A stretch of 64,000 bases of DNA, from NCBI RefSeq assembly GCF_023639785.1, contig NZ_CP098325.1, positions 4,402,001 to 4,466,000 on the forward strand, written 5' to 3'. The translations under genes were made by a program, and so were the position numbers. Each line of letters starts with the position of its first letter. The first letter of the stretch is position 1. This DNA is from Leclercia adecarboxylata (GTDB lineage: Bacteria; Pseudomonadota; Gammaproteobacteria; Enterobacterales; Enterobacteriaceae). This document shows positions 9,705-18,733 of this stretch, one piece after another. Under the pieces are notes generated by a model. It was not told where the DNA came from. It saw nothing but the letters and a program-made list of their open reading frames with translations, and ran no database searches.

Positions 9705-11309
9705 TCAGCGGATGACCTCATAAATGGCCGTCTGAATGGTCTGCCATTTTTTGGTGCTGGCGTCCGGCTGAGCCTGCGCCCGCCGCTTCGCCTGGTCCAT
9801 ATCTCGTCGCTGACGCTCCACCACCGCCGGAACGGTGCAGAAGGCCTGGAGGTACTCCTTACGCAGATCGGTCAGTGGCTCACCACCTGCCATCGCGTGT
9901 CCGAGCGTGTTAATAAACTGCCGACAGGGCTTCTCCTGCCCCATTTGCAGACGGTAGCGCATTAGCAGCTCCAGCACCTCGCGGTGGTTCATGGAAAGCG
10001 CATGCTCCGTCCAGGAGAGTTTCCACTCCATTCCCGCCTTCAGGAACAGCTTCGCCACGCGGATGTCGTTCCTGTCGATTGCCGCGCGGAAGTTACTCTC
10101 ATCCCATGTAATGCCCAGACGCGTCAGCGTTTCGCGGGAGGAAGGCATCTCGCGCATCTCTTCCTCGACCGTCGTGTTTATCGGGGGTGCCGAAGTGCTG
10201 GCCGCCTGGGTCGGGCCGCTGCTCTCAATTAACAACCACGTGCCCATCATCAGCATGCCCATCACCATCACGCCTACTGCGCCCCACAGCACAACCGAGA
10301 TCAGGTAATCGCGCTGCTCCGGGGTACGTGCGGGCCGACGGTTCGGTTTATCGATGGTGTCGCGCACCTCAAAGATGTCGTCGCCGGTGGCCTGGTTTTT
10401 TTTCCTCGCGCTCTCCCAGAAGAGATTCAGCTCGTGGGCCCCCTCGGCCATCAGCCCCGTTGGGTTGACGGCGGTGCGCCCCTCGTTAAAGGCGCGCTGA
10501 ACGGGGCTGGCGATCTGGGTGTAATAGTTTTCCAGCAGCAGGAGTTGCGCAGAGGTCAGCGGCTGCCGGGCAATAATGTTATTGCGGATCAGCCGGATAT
10601 CATCAAGAAAGGACTGGAGTGTTTTACGCGGATCGACCATTAACGTCAGCAGGGTGGGATCGCTGAACAGCGTAGAATAGGAGCGGGAGTACTCTTTTTT
10701 ATCCACCAGCATCAGCGCCAGCTCGCTGAACATCATGCCGCCGAGGGCATCATTGCGTTCACCCTGCTGCAGCCAGCGGCGAACCCGATCGGCCCCAAAC
10801 AATGTTTTCAGATGATTGTTCAGGCGCGTTGGGTCCGGCCAGGCCTGCATAATCAGCCCTTTCATCATCAGTTCCAGCGCCCGCACCTGTTTTTGGGCAT
10901 GCTGCTGGCGAGGCTCATCGCCGGTACTCAGTTCCGTACTGTAGGTTAGCAGCGGCTGCTGCAACCGCAGATGTTCCAGCGCCGTGATGAAGCGCATCGC
11001 GGCAATCAGCTGGTTGTCGCTCACCTCCTGGCCGCTTTCGTACTGCGGCACCCGCTGCTGCAAAAGCCGCAGCTGCAGGGTGAACTGCGACAGTTCCGCA
11101 TCGTTAAGGTTTAGCCGTTTTGCCACGCTCGCCCAGCCCCCCAATGCCAGCCTGGCGGAATCCAGTTGCTCAAGGAACCAACGGGGATCTTTGCCTTCGG
11201 TAACATGCACCTTTAACAGGAGCAGGATCTCCACGGAGGCCTGACGAATAATTCCCAGACAGCGTTCAAACTGCTCGCGGATCACGTGCGAATTACTGAG
11301 GGTCATCAT
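9705..11309 (-). CDS. HEPN-like / transmembrane / ankyrin-like protein
   Basis: A 534-residue protein. The helical N-terminal region (about 1-300) includes IRLIRNNIIAR (residues 241-248 at its core), resembling the RNxxxH motif of HEPN ribonucleases but with Arg where the catalytic His would be. One strong transmembrane segment (335-362) follows, then a short domain whose residues 405-452 read like one to two ankyrin repeats (NFRAAIDRNDIRVAKLFLKAG). From memory it resembles the STY4199-family HEPN-domain proteins of Salmonella and relatives; I cannot verify this. Two adjacent ATGs exist; AAGG spacing favours the second (11306). Convergent with treF, 12 bases apart. Function unknown. Confidence 0.7.
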   Translation of the reverse strand: MMTLSNSHVIREQFERCLGIIRQASVEILLLLKVHVTEGKDPRWFLEQLDSARLALGGWASVAKRLNLNDAELSQFTLQLRLLQQRVPQYESGQEVSDNQLIAAMRFITALEHLRLQQPLLTYSTELSTGDEPRQQHAQKQVRALELMMKGLIMQAWPDPTRLNNHLKTLFGADRVRRWLQQGERNDALGGMMFSELALMLVDKKEYSRSYSTLFSDPTLLTLMVDPRKTLQSFLDDIRLIRNNIIARQPLTSAQLLLLENYYTQIASPVQRAFNEGRTAVNPTGLMAEGAHELNLFWESARKKNQATGDDIFEVRDTIDKPNRRPARTPEQRDYLISVVLWGAVGVMVMGMLMMGTWLLIESSGPTQAASTSAPPINTTVEEEMREMPSSRETLTRLGITWDESNFRAAIDRNDIRVAKLFLKAGMEWKLSWTEHALSMNHREVLELLMRYRLQMGQEKPCRQFINTLGHAMAGGEPLTDLRKEYLQAFCTVPAVVERQRRDMDQAKRRAQAQPDASTKKWQTIQTAIYEVIR

Positions 11310-11458
11310 TTTCCTTTAAATGCCGCGCAAAGGTTCGGGCGCAGCTAACGGAGAGCGTTGATTTTTTAAGTGGTTATACCAGATTAAACATAACCGATAA
11401 CCGGTACTATTTCAGTGATAATGTTAAAATCATTTACAAAAGCTCCCGGAGATCTGGC

Positions 11459-11986
11459 ATGCCCGTGTTGCACACCCCGCGTTTAACCTGCTCGCCGTTG
11501 CAGGAAGAAGACTGGCCCTTTTTTCTCGCGCTTCAGCAACACCCCGATGTGATGCGCTACGTGGCCGAAGCGCGCCCGGAGGAGGCTATTCGCGAAGCCT
11601 TTTCTGCCCGTCTACCCGCATGGACGCCGGGCAGCGCCCACTGGCTGTGCCTGGTCGTGCGGGACAATATTCATCACACGCCCCTCGGGGTCACCGGCTA
11701 TATTCATCATGATGATGACTGCGCAGAAGTGGGCTTTCTGTTTGCCCCCCAGGCGCAGGGAAAAGGCTACGGCTTTGAGTCTCTACAGGCGGTATGCGAT
11801 TACGCTTTTAGCCAGGGAGGTATCCGCCGCTTAACCGCGACGGTGACGGCGGGCAACGTGGCCTCAAAACGTCTGCTGGAAAAAGTGGGGTTTGTGCTGG
11901 AAGGTGAACTGCGCGAAAGCTACTGGCTGGCAGGCGAGTGGCATGACGACTGGCTGTTTGGCCTGTTAAGAAAAGAGTACTGCTAA
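11459..11986 (+). CDS. GNAT-family N-acetyltransferase (RimJ/RimL-like)
   Basis: A 175-residue protein with the acetyl-CoA-binding loop QAQGKGYG (about residues 101-108), the preceding acidic strand CAEVGFLF, and the C-terminal NVASKRLLEKVGFVLEG typical of RimJ/RimL-type GNAT enzymes, which acetylate protein N-termini or small-molecule amines. The substrate cannot be read from sequence. A GGAG ribosome site precedes the ATG. It stands alone and is convergent with the SDR gene; a GC-rich hairpin at 11989-12014 separates the two. Confidence 0.85.
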   Translation: MPVLHTPRLTCSPLQEEDWPFFLALQQHPDVMRYVAEARPEEAIREAFSARLPAWTPGSAHWLCLVVRDNIHHTPLGVTGYIHHDDDCAEVGFLFAPQAQGKGYGFESLQAVCDYAFSQGGIRRLTATVTAGNVASKRLLEKVGFVLEGELRESYWLAGEWHDDWLFGLLRKEYC

Positions 11987-11988
11987 AC

Positions 11989-12014
11989 GTGCCGCGGGGA
12001 TCCCTCCCCGGCAC
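11989..12014. terminator. GC-rich hairpin between convergent genes
   Basis: Inverted repeat GTGCCG(C)GGGG / CTCCCCGGCAC lies directly between the acetyltransferase and SDR stops. No T-run follows, so this is a candidate only. Confidence 0.35.
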
Positions 12015-12018
12015 CTGC

Positions 12019-12777
12019 TTACAGGAACATCCCTCCGGAAACTTCAATACGCTGGGCATTCATCCAGCCGAGCTCATCGCTGAGCAGGGCGGCAATCGCA
12101 TCGCCGATATCGTCCGGCAGCCCGACCCGTCCCAGCGCCGTCTGGGAGGCAATCTGCTGATTAATCTCTTTATTATCGCGCACGCGACCGCCGCCAAAAT
12201 CGGTTTCGATGGCCCCGGGAGCAATAATATTGGCGGTGATCCCGCGCGCGCCCAGCTCTTTGGCCTGGTAGCGGGTGAGCACTTCCATCGCCCCTTTCAT
12301 CGCCGCATAAGTGCTGGAGCCTGGCAGGGCAAATCGGGCCAGACCGGATGAGACGTTGAGGATCCGCCCGCCGTCTTTCATTAGTGGCAACAGGCCCTGG
12401 GTCAGAAAGAAGGGGCCTTTGAAATGGATGTTCATCACTTCATCAAACTGTGCTTCCGTGGTCTCTGTATAGGGGGCGTATAAACCCACGCCAGCGTTGT
12501 TCAACAAATAATCGAAGTTGTTACGCTGCCACACCGACTGCAGTGTTTCGCTTACCTGTGAAGTAAAAGCCCCAAAGCGGGTGACATCGCCGACGTTCAG
12601 CTGCAATGCCGCCGCTTTTACCCCTTTTTGCTCAATTTCGCGTACAACATCAAGTGCTTCCTGCTCACTGCGGTTGTAGGTCAGCAGGATTCCGACGCCT
12701 TTCGCTGCCAGCTTCAATGCCGCATTTTTACCGAGTCCGCGGCTACCGCCAGTCACTATTGCAATACGTTCAGTCAT
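12019..12777 (-). CDS. Short-chain dehydrogenase/reductase
   Basis: A classical SDR of 252 residues: the NAD(P)-binding TGGSRGLG at residues 9-16, NNAG in the middle, and the catalytic Ser plus YAAMK (YxxxK) later. The C-terminal part (IAPGAIETDFGG) is also typical. It is a cytoplasmic oxidoreductase with an unknown substrate. The ATG at 12777 gives MTERIAIVTGG; the longer frame runs into the intergenic region. It is divergent from the LysR-type gene yhjC with 119 bases between, the usual layout for a regulator and its target, so control by YhjC is a reasonable inference. E. coli has yhjB in the comparable position. Confidence 0.88.
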   Translation of the reverse strand: MTERIAIVTGGSRGLGKNAALKLAAKGVGILLTYNRSEQEALDVVREIEQKGVKAAALQLNVGDVTRFGAFTSQVSETLQSVWQRNNFDYLLNNAGVGLYAPYTETTEAQFDEVMNIHFKGPFFLTQGLLPLMKDGGRILNVSSGLARFALPGSSTYAAMKGAMEVLTRYQAKELGARGITANIIAPGAIETDFGGGRVRDNKEINQQIASQTALGRVGLPDDIGDAIAALLSDELGWMNAQRIEVSGGMFL

Positions 12778-12896
12778 AAGAAACCTCGTTTCGGCTGTTG
12801 TGGTGATTGAGAAAGAGCTTATTAGGTGATAGAAAATCAATAAATACGCTCTGCAACGCTTCACTGTTTCAAACTCAACAACAATGAGCGCTCCCT

Positions 12897-13796
12897 ATGG
12901 ATAAAATTCACGCAATGCAGTTGTTCATTCGCGTCGCTGAACTGGAGAGTTTTTCCCGCGCCGCGGACTCTATGGGCCTTCCTAAAGGTAGCGTATCGCG
13001 CCAGATTCAGGCGCTGGAGAACGGGCTTGGCACGCAGTTGCTGCACCGCACCACGCGGCGTGTCAGCCTGACTCAGGACGGCATGGTCTATTACGAGCGG
13101 GCAAAAGATCTGCTGGCAAACATGGATGAACTGGATAGTCTTTTTTTGCACGACCCTGCCAGCGTCAGCGGACGGATCCGCGTGGATATGCCGGCAGGCG
13201 TTGCGCGAAATTTAGTCATCCCCAAACTGCCCCTTTTTTTACAGCAGTATCCCGGTATTGAACTGGAGCTGAGCAGCAGCGACCGGCTGGTGGATGTGAT
13301 CCGGGAAGGGTTTGACTGCGTGATGCGCGTCGGCACCCTGAAGGATTCCGGCTTAATCGCCCGACCCATTGGCAGGCTGTCGGTAATTAACTGCGCCAGC
13401 CCCGATTATCTGTCGCGTTTTGGCTATCCTGACGGGCTGGATGATTTAGCCTCCCATGCGGTGGTGCACTACACGACGCATCTCGGTACCCGGCCTCAGG
13501 GGTTCGAATATTTTGATGGTGACATAAGCCACTGGATCAAGACCGGTGGCGTCCTGACGGTCAACAGCACCGAAACCTATCACGCCTCGGCGCTTGCCGG
13601 GCTGGGGATTATTCAGGTTCCAAGGGTCGGCGTGCGTGACGCGCTGCGCGCCAAAAAGCTGCTGGAGATCCTGCCGCAGTACCGCGCCAGACCGATGCCG
13701 GTGTCGCTTATTTATCCCCACCGCCGCAACCTCTCCCGCCGGGTGCATCTGTTTATGGCCTGGCTCACGGAAATTATGAAAACCTACGTTGACTGA
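12897..13796 (+). CDS. yhjC: LysR-type transcriptional regulator YhjC
   Basis: A 299-residue LysR-family regulator with an N-terminal winged helix-turn-helix (about residues 1-60: MQLFIRVAELESFSRAA, GSVSRQIQALE) and a C-terminal effector-binding domain. The sequence tracks E. coli YhjC (also called RcdB) closely at the N-terminus (MDKIHAMQLF). It is divergent from an SDR gene and upstream of yhjD, as E. coli yhjC is. The effector is unknown. LysR proteins usually bind T-N11-A sites in such divergent gaps; I did not find one clear enough to report. Confidence 0.88.
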   Translation: MDKIHAMQLFIRVAELESFSRAADSMGLPKGSVSRQIQALENGLGTQLLHRTTRRVSLTQDGMVYYERAKDLLANMDELDSLFLHDPASVSGRIRVDMPAGVARNLVIPKLPLFLQQYPGIELELSSSDRLVDVIREGFDCVMRVGTLKDSGLIARPIGRLSVINCASPDYLSRFGYPDGLDDLASHAVVHYTTHLGTRPQGFEYFDGDISHWIKTGGVLTVNSTETYHASALAGLGIIQVPRVGVRDALRAKKLLEILPQYRARPMPVSLIYPHRRNLSRRVHLFMAWLTEIMKTYVD

Positions 13797-13850
13797 GCGC
13801 AGGCTATAATTGCAGGGACTACTCGCTAAACGATAAGGAAAACGTGACTG

Positions 13851-14891
13851 ATGCCGGATAGCAGCCCGCAACGTCCCACCCAGGATCTGGACTACGAGCC
13901 GATTAAAAAACTGGAAAACAGCCCGCCACAGGCGCCGGCTGAACCTGAAATTACCGCCGTGCGTAAAACGGGCAGCCTGCTCGACAAGGCGAAAGACGTT
14001 ATCCAGTTGATTCAGCAAAGGCCGATGATTGCCCACCTGCTGCGCGCTACCGAGCGTTTTAACGATCGACTGGGCAATCAGTTTGGCGCGGCAATCACCT
14101 ACTTCTCGTTTCTGTCGATGATCCCCATCCTGATGCTCTCCTTTGCCGCAGCAGGGTTTGTGCTGGTGTCGCATCCGACGCTGCTGCAGGACATCTTCAG
14201 TAAAATTCTGCAAAACGTCAGCGATCCGACGCTGGCCTCCACCCTGAAAAGCACCATTAGTACCGCCGTCCAGCAGCGTACGACCGTGGGGATTGTCGGG
14301 CTGTTTGTGGCGCTCTACTCCGGCATTAACTGGATGGGCAACCTGCGGGAGGCGATCCGTGCCCAGTCGCGCGACGTCTGGGAACGTAAGCCCCAGGACC
14401 AGGAGAAGATATGGACCAAGTATTTCCGTGACTTTGTCTCGCTGATTGGGCTGCTGGTGGCGCTGGTTATCACCCTCACCATCACCTCCGTGGCCGGCTC
14501 GGCGCAGCAAATGATCATCTCCGCGCTTTACCTCGATACCATTGAGTGGCTGAAGCCCGTCTGGCATCTGGTGGGGTTAGGGATCTCGATGCTGGCGAAC
14601 TATCTGTTGTTCTTCTGGATTTTCTGGCGTCTGCCGCGCCACCGGCCTCGCCGCAAGGCGCTGATCCGCGGCACGTTCATTGCTGCCATCGGCTTTGAGG
14701 TGATTAAAATCGTGATGACCTATACCCTGCCGTCCCTGGTGACCTCCCCGTCCGGCGCGGCGTTCGGCTCCGTGCTGGGGCTGATGGCCTTCTTCTACTT
14801 CTTTGCCAGATTGACCCTGTTCTGCGCAGCCTGGATCGCCACCGCCGAGTACCCGGATGACCGGCGAATGCCGGGCAAAACGCACCGTTAA
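13851..14891 (+). CDS. yhjD: Inner-membrane protein YhjD (YihY/BrkB family)
   Basis: A 346-residue integral membrane protein of the YihY/virulence factor BrkB family. A hydrophilic N-terminal tail of about 75 residues precedes roughly six membrane segments, with the family stretch GAAITYFSFLSMIP near residue 83. In E. coli YhjD has been linked genetically to lipid A/LPS export (suppression of lethal lipopolysaccharide defects); the mechanism is not established. The start at 13851 follows AAGGA. A hairpin lies just after the stop. Confidence 0.9.
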   Translation: MPDSSPQRPTQDLDYEPIKKLENSPPQAPAEPEITAVRKTGSLLDKAKDVIQLIQQRPMIAHLLRATERFNDRLGNQFGAAITYFSFLSMIPILMLSFAAAGFVLVSHPTLLQDIFSKILQNVSDPTLASTLKSTISTAVQQRTTVGIVGLFVALYSGINWMGNLREAIRAQSRDVWERKPQDQEKIWTKYFRDFVSLIGLLVALVITLTITSVAGSAQQMIISALYLDTIEWLKPVWHLVGLGISMLANYLLFFWIFWRLPRHRPRRKALIRGTFIAAIGFEVIKIVMTYTLPSLVTSPSGAAFGSVLGLMAFFYFFARLTLFCAAWIATAEYPDDRRMPGKTHR

Positions 14892-14898
14892 ATACCCC

Positions 14899-14934
14899 AT
14901 CGGGCTGAATAGTATTGCAATATTTCAGCCCGAT
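14899..14934 (+). terminator. Candidate terminator after yhjD
   Basis: Long inverted repeat ATCGGGCTGAAT ... ATTTCAGCCCGAT starting 8 bases after the yhjD stop, followed by a moderately T-rich stretch. Confidence 0.5.
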
Positions 14935-15012
14935 TCATCATTTCAGCATATAAATCCAGCCTGTAACTTTTATTTAACCAAAAAACAGTTTTATCCTCTA
15001 AGTTTTAATTTC

Positions 15013-15028
15013 TGTGAAGCATTTCATA
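15013..15028. promoter_or_regulatory. Candidate CRP site upstream of yhjE
   Basis: TGTGA-N6-TCATA, one base off the CRP core TGTGA-N6-TCACA, in the 272-base AT-rich leader of the transporter gene yhjE and about 135 bases before its start. This would fit catabolite control of a metabolite symporter, but no matching promoter was assigned. Confidence 0.35.
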
Positions 15029-15163
15029 GTTGTGATTGTCCTGGTCTGAAAATTATCCGCTTTTTGCTGCTTTTTTCACCGTGCGCCGCGTTTGTTACAG
15101 ATTGAAATGTCGCTTTTGCTGTGCGTAATATGGCCTTTCGTTCGCCAAAAATAAGAAAAGTTT

Positions 15164-16486
15164 ATGCAAGCCACAGCCACAACACTCAATTCAGAGCAGG
15201 AAAACGCCCCGGTTAACTCGCGCAATAAAGTTGTCGTCGCATCACTGATTGGCACCGCCATCGAATTCTTCGACTTCTATATTTACGCCACCGCGGCGGT
15301 GATTGTTTTCCCGCATATCTTCTTCCCACAGGGCGACCCGACGGCGGCAACCCTGCAGTCGCTGGCGACCTTCGCCATTGCCTTCGTCGCGCGTCCTATC
15401 GGCTCTGCGCTGTTCGGCCACTTTGGCGATCGCGTCGGACGTAAGGTGACCCTGGTCGCCTCGCTGCTGACCATGGGGATCTCCACCGTTGCCATCGGCC
15501 TGCTGCCGACCTATGAAACCATCGGTATTCTGGCTCCGCTGCTGCTGGCGCTGGCCCGTTTTGGTCAGGGTCTTGGGCTGGGTGGTGAATGGGGCGGCGC
15601 GGCGCTGCTGGCTACCGAAAACGCGCCACCGCGCAAGCGTGCGCTGTATGGCTCCTTCCCGCAGCTGGGCGCGCCGATCGGCTTCTTCTTTGCCAACGGC
15701 ACCTTCCTGCTGCTCTCCTGGCTGCTGACCGATGAGCAGTTCATGACCTGGGGCTGGCGTATTCCGTTTGTCTTCTCAGCGGTGCTGGTGCTGATCGGCC
15801 TGTATGTGCGCGTCTCTCTTCACGAGACCCCGGTGTTTGCCAAAGTGGCCGCCGCGAAGAAACAGGTAAAAGTTCCGCTGGGTACGCTGCTGACCAAACA
15901 CGTCCGCGTGACCGTGCTGGGCACCTTCATCATGCTGGCGACCTATACGCTGTTCTACATCATGACCGTCTACTCCATGACCTTCAGCACCACGGCTGCG
16001 CCGGTGGGCCTGGGTCTGCCGCGTAACGAAGTGCTGTGGATGCTGATGATGGCGGTCATCGGTTTTGGTGTGATGGTGCCGATCGCAGGCCTGCTGGCCG
16101 ACCGCTTTGGCCGTCGCCCGAGCATGATCGTCATCACCTCGCTGATTATTGTGTTTGCGCTGTTCGTCTTCCCGCCGCTGCTCGGTTCCGGAAACCCGGC
16201 CCTGGTGATGGCGTATCTGTTGATTGGTCTGAGCCTGATGGGGCTGACGTTCGGCCCGATGGGCGCGCTGCTGCCAGAGCTGTTCCCGACCGAAGTGCGT
16301 TACACCGGAGCCTCTTTCTCCTATAACGTCTCCTCGATTCTGGGTGCGTCCGTGGCGCCCTATATCGCCACCTGGTTACAGGCGAATTATGGTCTGCAGT
16401 ATGTAGGGTTCTATCTGGCGGCCATGGCGGCACTGACGCTGATTGCGCTGCTGCTGACCCACGAAACCCGTCACCAGTCGCTGTGA
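15164..16486 (+). CDS. yhjE: MFS metabolite:H+ symporter YhjE
   Basis: A 440-residue transporter of the major facilitator superfamily, metabolite:H+ symporter group (relatives include ShiA and ProP). About 12 membrane segments are apparent, with the MFS loop motif GHFGDRVGRK between segments 2 and 3 and a second copy (DRFGRRPS) in the C-terminal half. Length and N-terminus (MQATATTL) match E. coli YhjE. Substrate unknown. Convergent with yhjG; a perfect hairpin and a REP-like palindrome fill the gap. Confidence 0.93.
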   Translation: MQATATTLNSEQENAPVNSRNKVVVASLIGTAIEFFDFYIYATAAVIVFPHIFFPQGDPTAATLQSLATFAIAFVARPIGSALFGHFGDRVGRKVTLVASLLTMGISTVAIGLLPTYETIGILAPLLLALARFGQGLGLGGEWGGAALLATENAPPRKRALYGSFPQLGAPIGFFFANGTFLLLSWLLTDEQFMTWGWRIPFVFSAVLVLIGLYVRVSLHETPVFAKVAAAKKQVKVPLGTLLTKHVRVTVLGTFIMLATYTLFYIMTVYSMTFSTTAAPVGLGLPRNEVLWMLMMAVIGFGVMVPIAGLLADRFGRRPSMIVITSLIIVFALFVFPPLLGSGNPALVMAYLLIGLSLMGLTFGPMGALLPELFPTEVRYTGASFSYNVSSILGASVAPYIATWLQANYGLQYVGFYLAAMAALTLIALLLTHETRHQSL

Positions 16487-16494
16487 TCCTTCAT

Positions 16495-16517
16495 GCCCTC
16501 TCCTGAAAGGAGAGGGC
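16495..16517. terminator. Perfect hairpin after yhjE
   Basis: Perfect 10-base stem GCCCTCTCCT / AGGAGAGGGC with loop GAA, 8 bases after the yhjE stop. There is no strong T-run. The CCCTCTCC theme recurs in the dispersed elements at 1111 and 20671. Confidence 0.45.
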
Positions 16518-16530
16518 GAGTCATTCCCAG

Positions 16531-16556
16531 GCCCGGCAGGCATTGCGCCGCCGGGC
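16531..16556. repeat. REP-like palindrome between yhjE and yhjG
   Basis: GCCCGGC ... GCCGGGC inverted repeat between the ends of the convergent genes, in the typical place for a REP unit. Confidence 0.5.
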
Positions 16557-16569
16557 AATAACTCCCGCA

Positions 16570-18612
16570 CTATTTCTTCATCTGCGACAGAATGGTCTGA
16601 CACTGATTGGCCTGCCCTTCTGACGGCGAGATAAGCGCCAGCAGTGCCGCAGCTGGCGTAACCAGCGTTGCCAGCGCCGCAGCCACCGCGCCACGGGCAA
16701 TCAACGGCCCTGCTTTCACTCCCGCGTCCGGATCCTTAAAGCTACCGCGCACGTACAGCGGCGAGCGCAGCGTCACGATGCGTATCCCTTTACTTTCCGG
16801 GTTGATGGTGAGATCCAGCTGCTCCGAAGCCATACTGGCCGTGCCGGTAATATTGATCACCGCATTTTCGGTATCGAAGGCAAAGATTTGCGGACGCGCC
16901 ACGCCGTTTACCAGGTCGATATTGGCTGCGGCACAGTTCACCCGCACTTCGTCATCGCCAAAGATCTGCCCGATAATAAAGTTACCGACGTTCAGACCGA
17001 GGATCTCCATCAGGTTACGGCTTACCAGCCCGTCGTTCATCAGCAGCTTCAGGTTGCCGTTGCCGTTACCCAGCAGGGCCGCCACCGAGTTGCCGGTACC
17101 GCGAATTTTGGCATCGCCGTTCATCTCACCCAGGGTTTTCTGCATCAGTTCCACATCCGGCATCAGCTCTTTGAGCTTAAGACGACGCGCCTGGATGTCT
17201 GCCTGACCGCGCATCGGGTTTTTATCCCCTTCCAGATGAATGTTGGACGAGATAGTTCCCCCGGCCAGGCCGAACTTCAGCGGCTCCAGGCGCAGATCGG
17301 CATTTTTCAGGATGATATGGGTAGAGAGATTACTAATAGGCAGGCTGCTGCCATGCTCGATTCTGCGCCCTTTAAAGCGCACATCGGCATCCATCACGTC
17401 CCACTTATCGGTTTCGAAGCGGTCATTCGGCAGTACTTTGCCCGATGGCGGAGCCTCCTTTCTGACCTTCTGCGCTTTTGTCCCTTTACCGGAATCGACG
17501 CCAATCAGCGGCCCCAAATCGGCAAGGCGTAGCTGACGGGATTCCACGTCCCCTTCCAGCTTCGGTCGCGGTTTGCCGGTGCTGTAAGTCAGCGAGCCAT
17601 GGATATCGCTGTCACCGATCCGGCCATTAAAGTCGCGATAATCGAAGACCGAGGATTTTTCCGTATCGATTTTCGCCACCAGATGGCCGTCAGTTTCAAA
17701 CGGCGGCGTATCCGGGAGCAGTACACCGGTCAGCTTATAGAGTTCACCCAGTGAATCTCCGGCGAACTTAAGCTGCAGATCGACCCCGCCCATTTTCATC
17801 GGGTCGTTCACTGTGCCAACAAAGGCCACCCGGGTATTACCGGAGCGGAAGTTGGCCTGTACCGGGAAGGGCGTGCCTTCACTGCGCAGGGCCAGCATGC
17901 CGCCAATTTTACCGGTGCCGCGTAACGGCTGATCGTTGTAACGCCCTTCGGCCTTCAGGCCAAAGACGTAATCACCCACCTTGCCCTTCTCATCTTTCCC
18001 CTTCGCGCCGGTCACTTCACTGAACGGCAGCGGTTTACCGAGCGGATCGACAAAGATCTCCAGGTCAGCTTTACTCACCGCATCATCAATGGCGACGCGG
18101 CCGCGATCGAAAATAATATTATCAAGCCGGAACGACCAGGCCGAAGGCTGCGCGTTGGCCTCTTTGTCATCGCTACCGGCAAGATCAAAGGTCCAGTTGT
18201 TGGTCTTTTCCGACAGGCGGATCAGCCTGGCATCGGGCTGTTGCAGTTTGATCCACGGCAGATAGACCGTTTTGGTGAGCAGCGCCAGCGGTGCCAGCGT
18301 AGCTTCGACGCGCGGCAGGTGGACCATTGTGATATCGGGGATCTCCGGCGGATTGCCGAGGAGGATGTCGTTAGCATGGACGTGCGGCCAGGGGATCCAG
18401 CTGCGCCAGCCCGTTTCGCCCTTCTGGCGTTCCCATACGACGCCCAGATCGCCGCGAATGGCGAAAGGACGGTTAAGTTCGGTCGAGACTTTCTGGTTGA
18501 TGGTCGGTTTGAGGCGGTTCCAGTCAAACGTCGCAATGATGACGATTGCCACCACAATCAACAACAAGAAGACCCCCATGATCCAGGTGATAATCTTTGT
18601 TGTTTTTGTCAT
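16570..18612 (-). CDS. yhjG: AsmA-family envelope protein YhjG
   Basis: A 680-residue AsmA-family protein: one N-terminal membrane anchor (about residues 7-30) and a long periplasmic region rich in beta structure, with the AsmA C-terminal part. AsmA-like proteins are thought to bridge the envelope and move phospholipids; the specific role of YhjG is unsettled. I place the start at 18612 (MTKTTKIITW), which has GGGAGA 8 bases upstream; an in-frame start at 18636 is possible. The sequence is near-collinear with E. coli YhjG. pdeH lies 121 bases upstream on the same strand. Confidence 0.93.
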   Translation of the reverse strand: MTKTTKIITWIMGVFLLLIVVAIVIIATFDWNRLKPTINQKVSTELNRPFAIRGDLGVVWERQKGETGWRSWIPWPHVHANDILLGNPPEIPDITMVHLPRVEATLAPLALLTKTVYLPWIKLQQPDARLIRLSEKTNNWTFDLAGSDDKEANAQPSAWSFRLDNIIFDRGRVAIDDAVSKADLEIFVDPLGKPLPFSEVTGAKGKDEKGKVGDYVFGLKAEGRYNDQPLRGTGKIGGMLALRSEGTPFPVQANFRSGNTRVAFVGTVNDPMKMGGVDLQLKFAGDSLGELYKLTGVLLPDTPPFETDGHLVAKIDTEKSSVFDYRDFNGRIGDSDIHGSLTYSTGKPRPKLEGDVESRQLRLADLGPLIGVDSGKGTKAQKVRKEAPPSGKVLPNDRFETDKWDVMDADVRFKGRRIEHGSSLPISNLSTHIILKNADLRLEPLKFGLAGGTISSNIHLEGDKNPMRGQADIQARRLKLKELMPDVELMQKTLGEMNGDAKIRGTGNSVAALLGNGNGNLKLLMNDGLVSRNLMEILGLNVGNFIIGQIFGDDEVRVNCAAANIDLVNGVARPQIFAFDTENAVINITGTASMASEQLDLTINPESKGIRIVTLRSPLYVRGSFKDPDAGVKAGPLIARGAVAAALATLVTPAAALLALISPSEGQANQCQTILSQMKK

Positions 18613-18733
18613 TCCATTCTCCCTTTCAGTATTCACTTGCCTTTCATGAATATAGTCGAGGCATGCGGAAAGGGGGCGGCAGCGTCCGGTAATAACGCGT
18701 TAATCACGCGCTATTATGGGAAGCTGCCGGATT

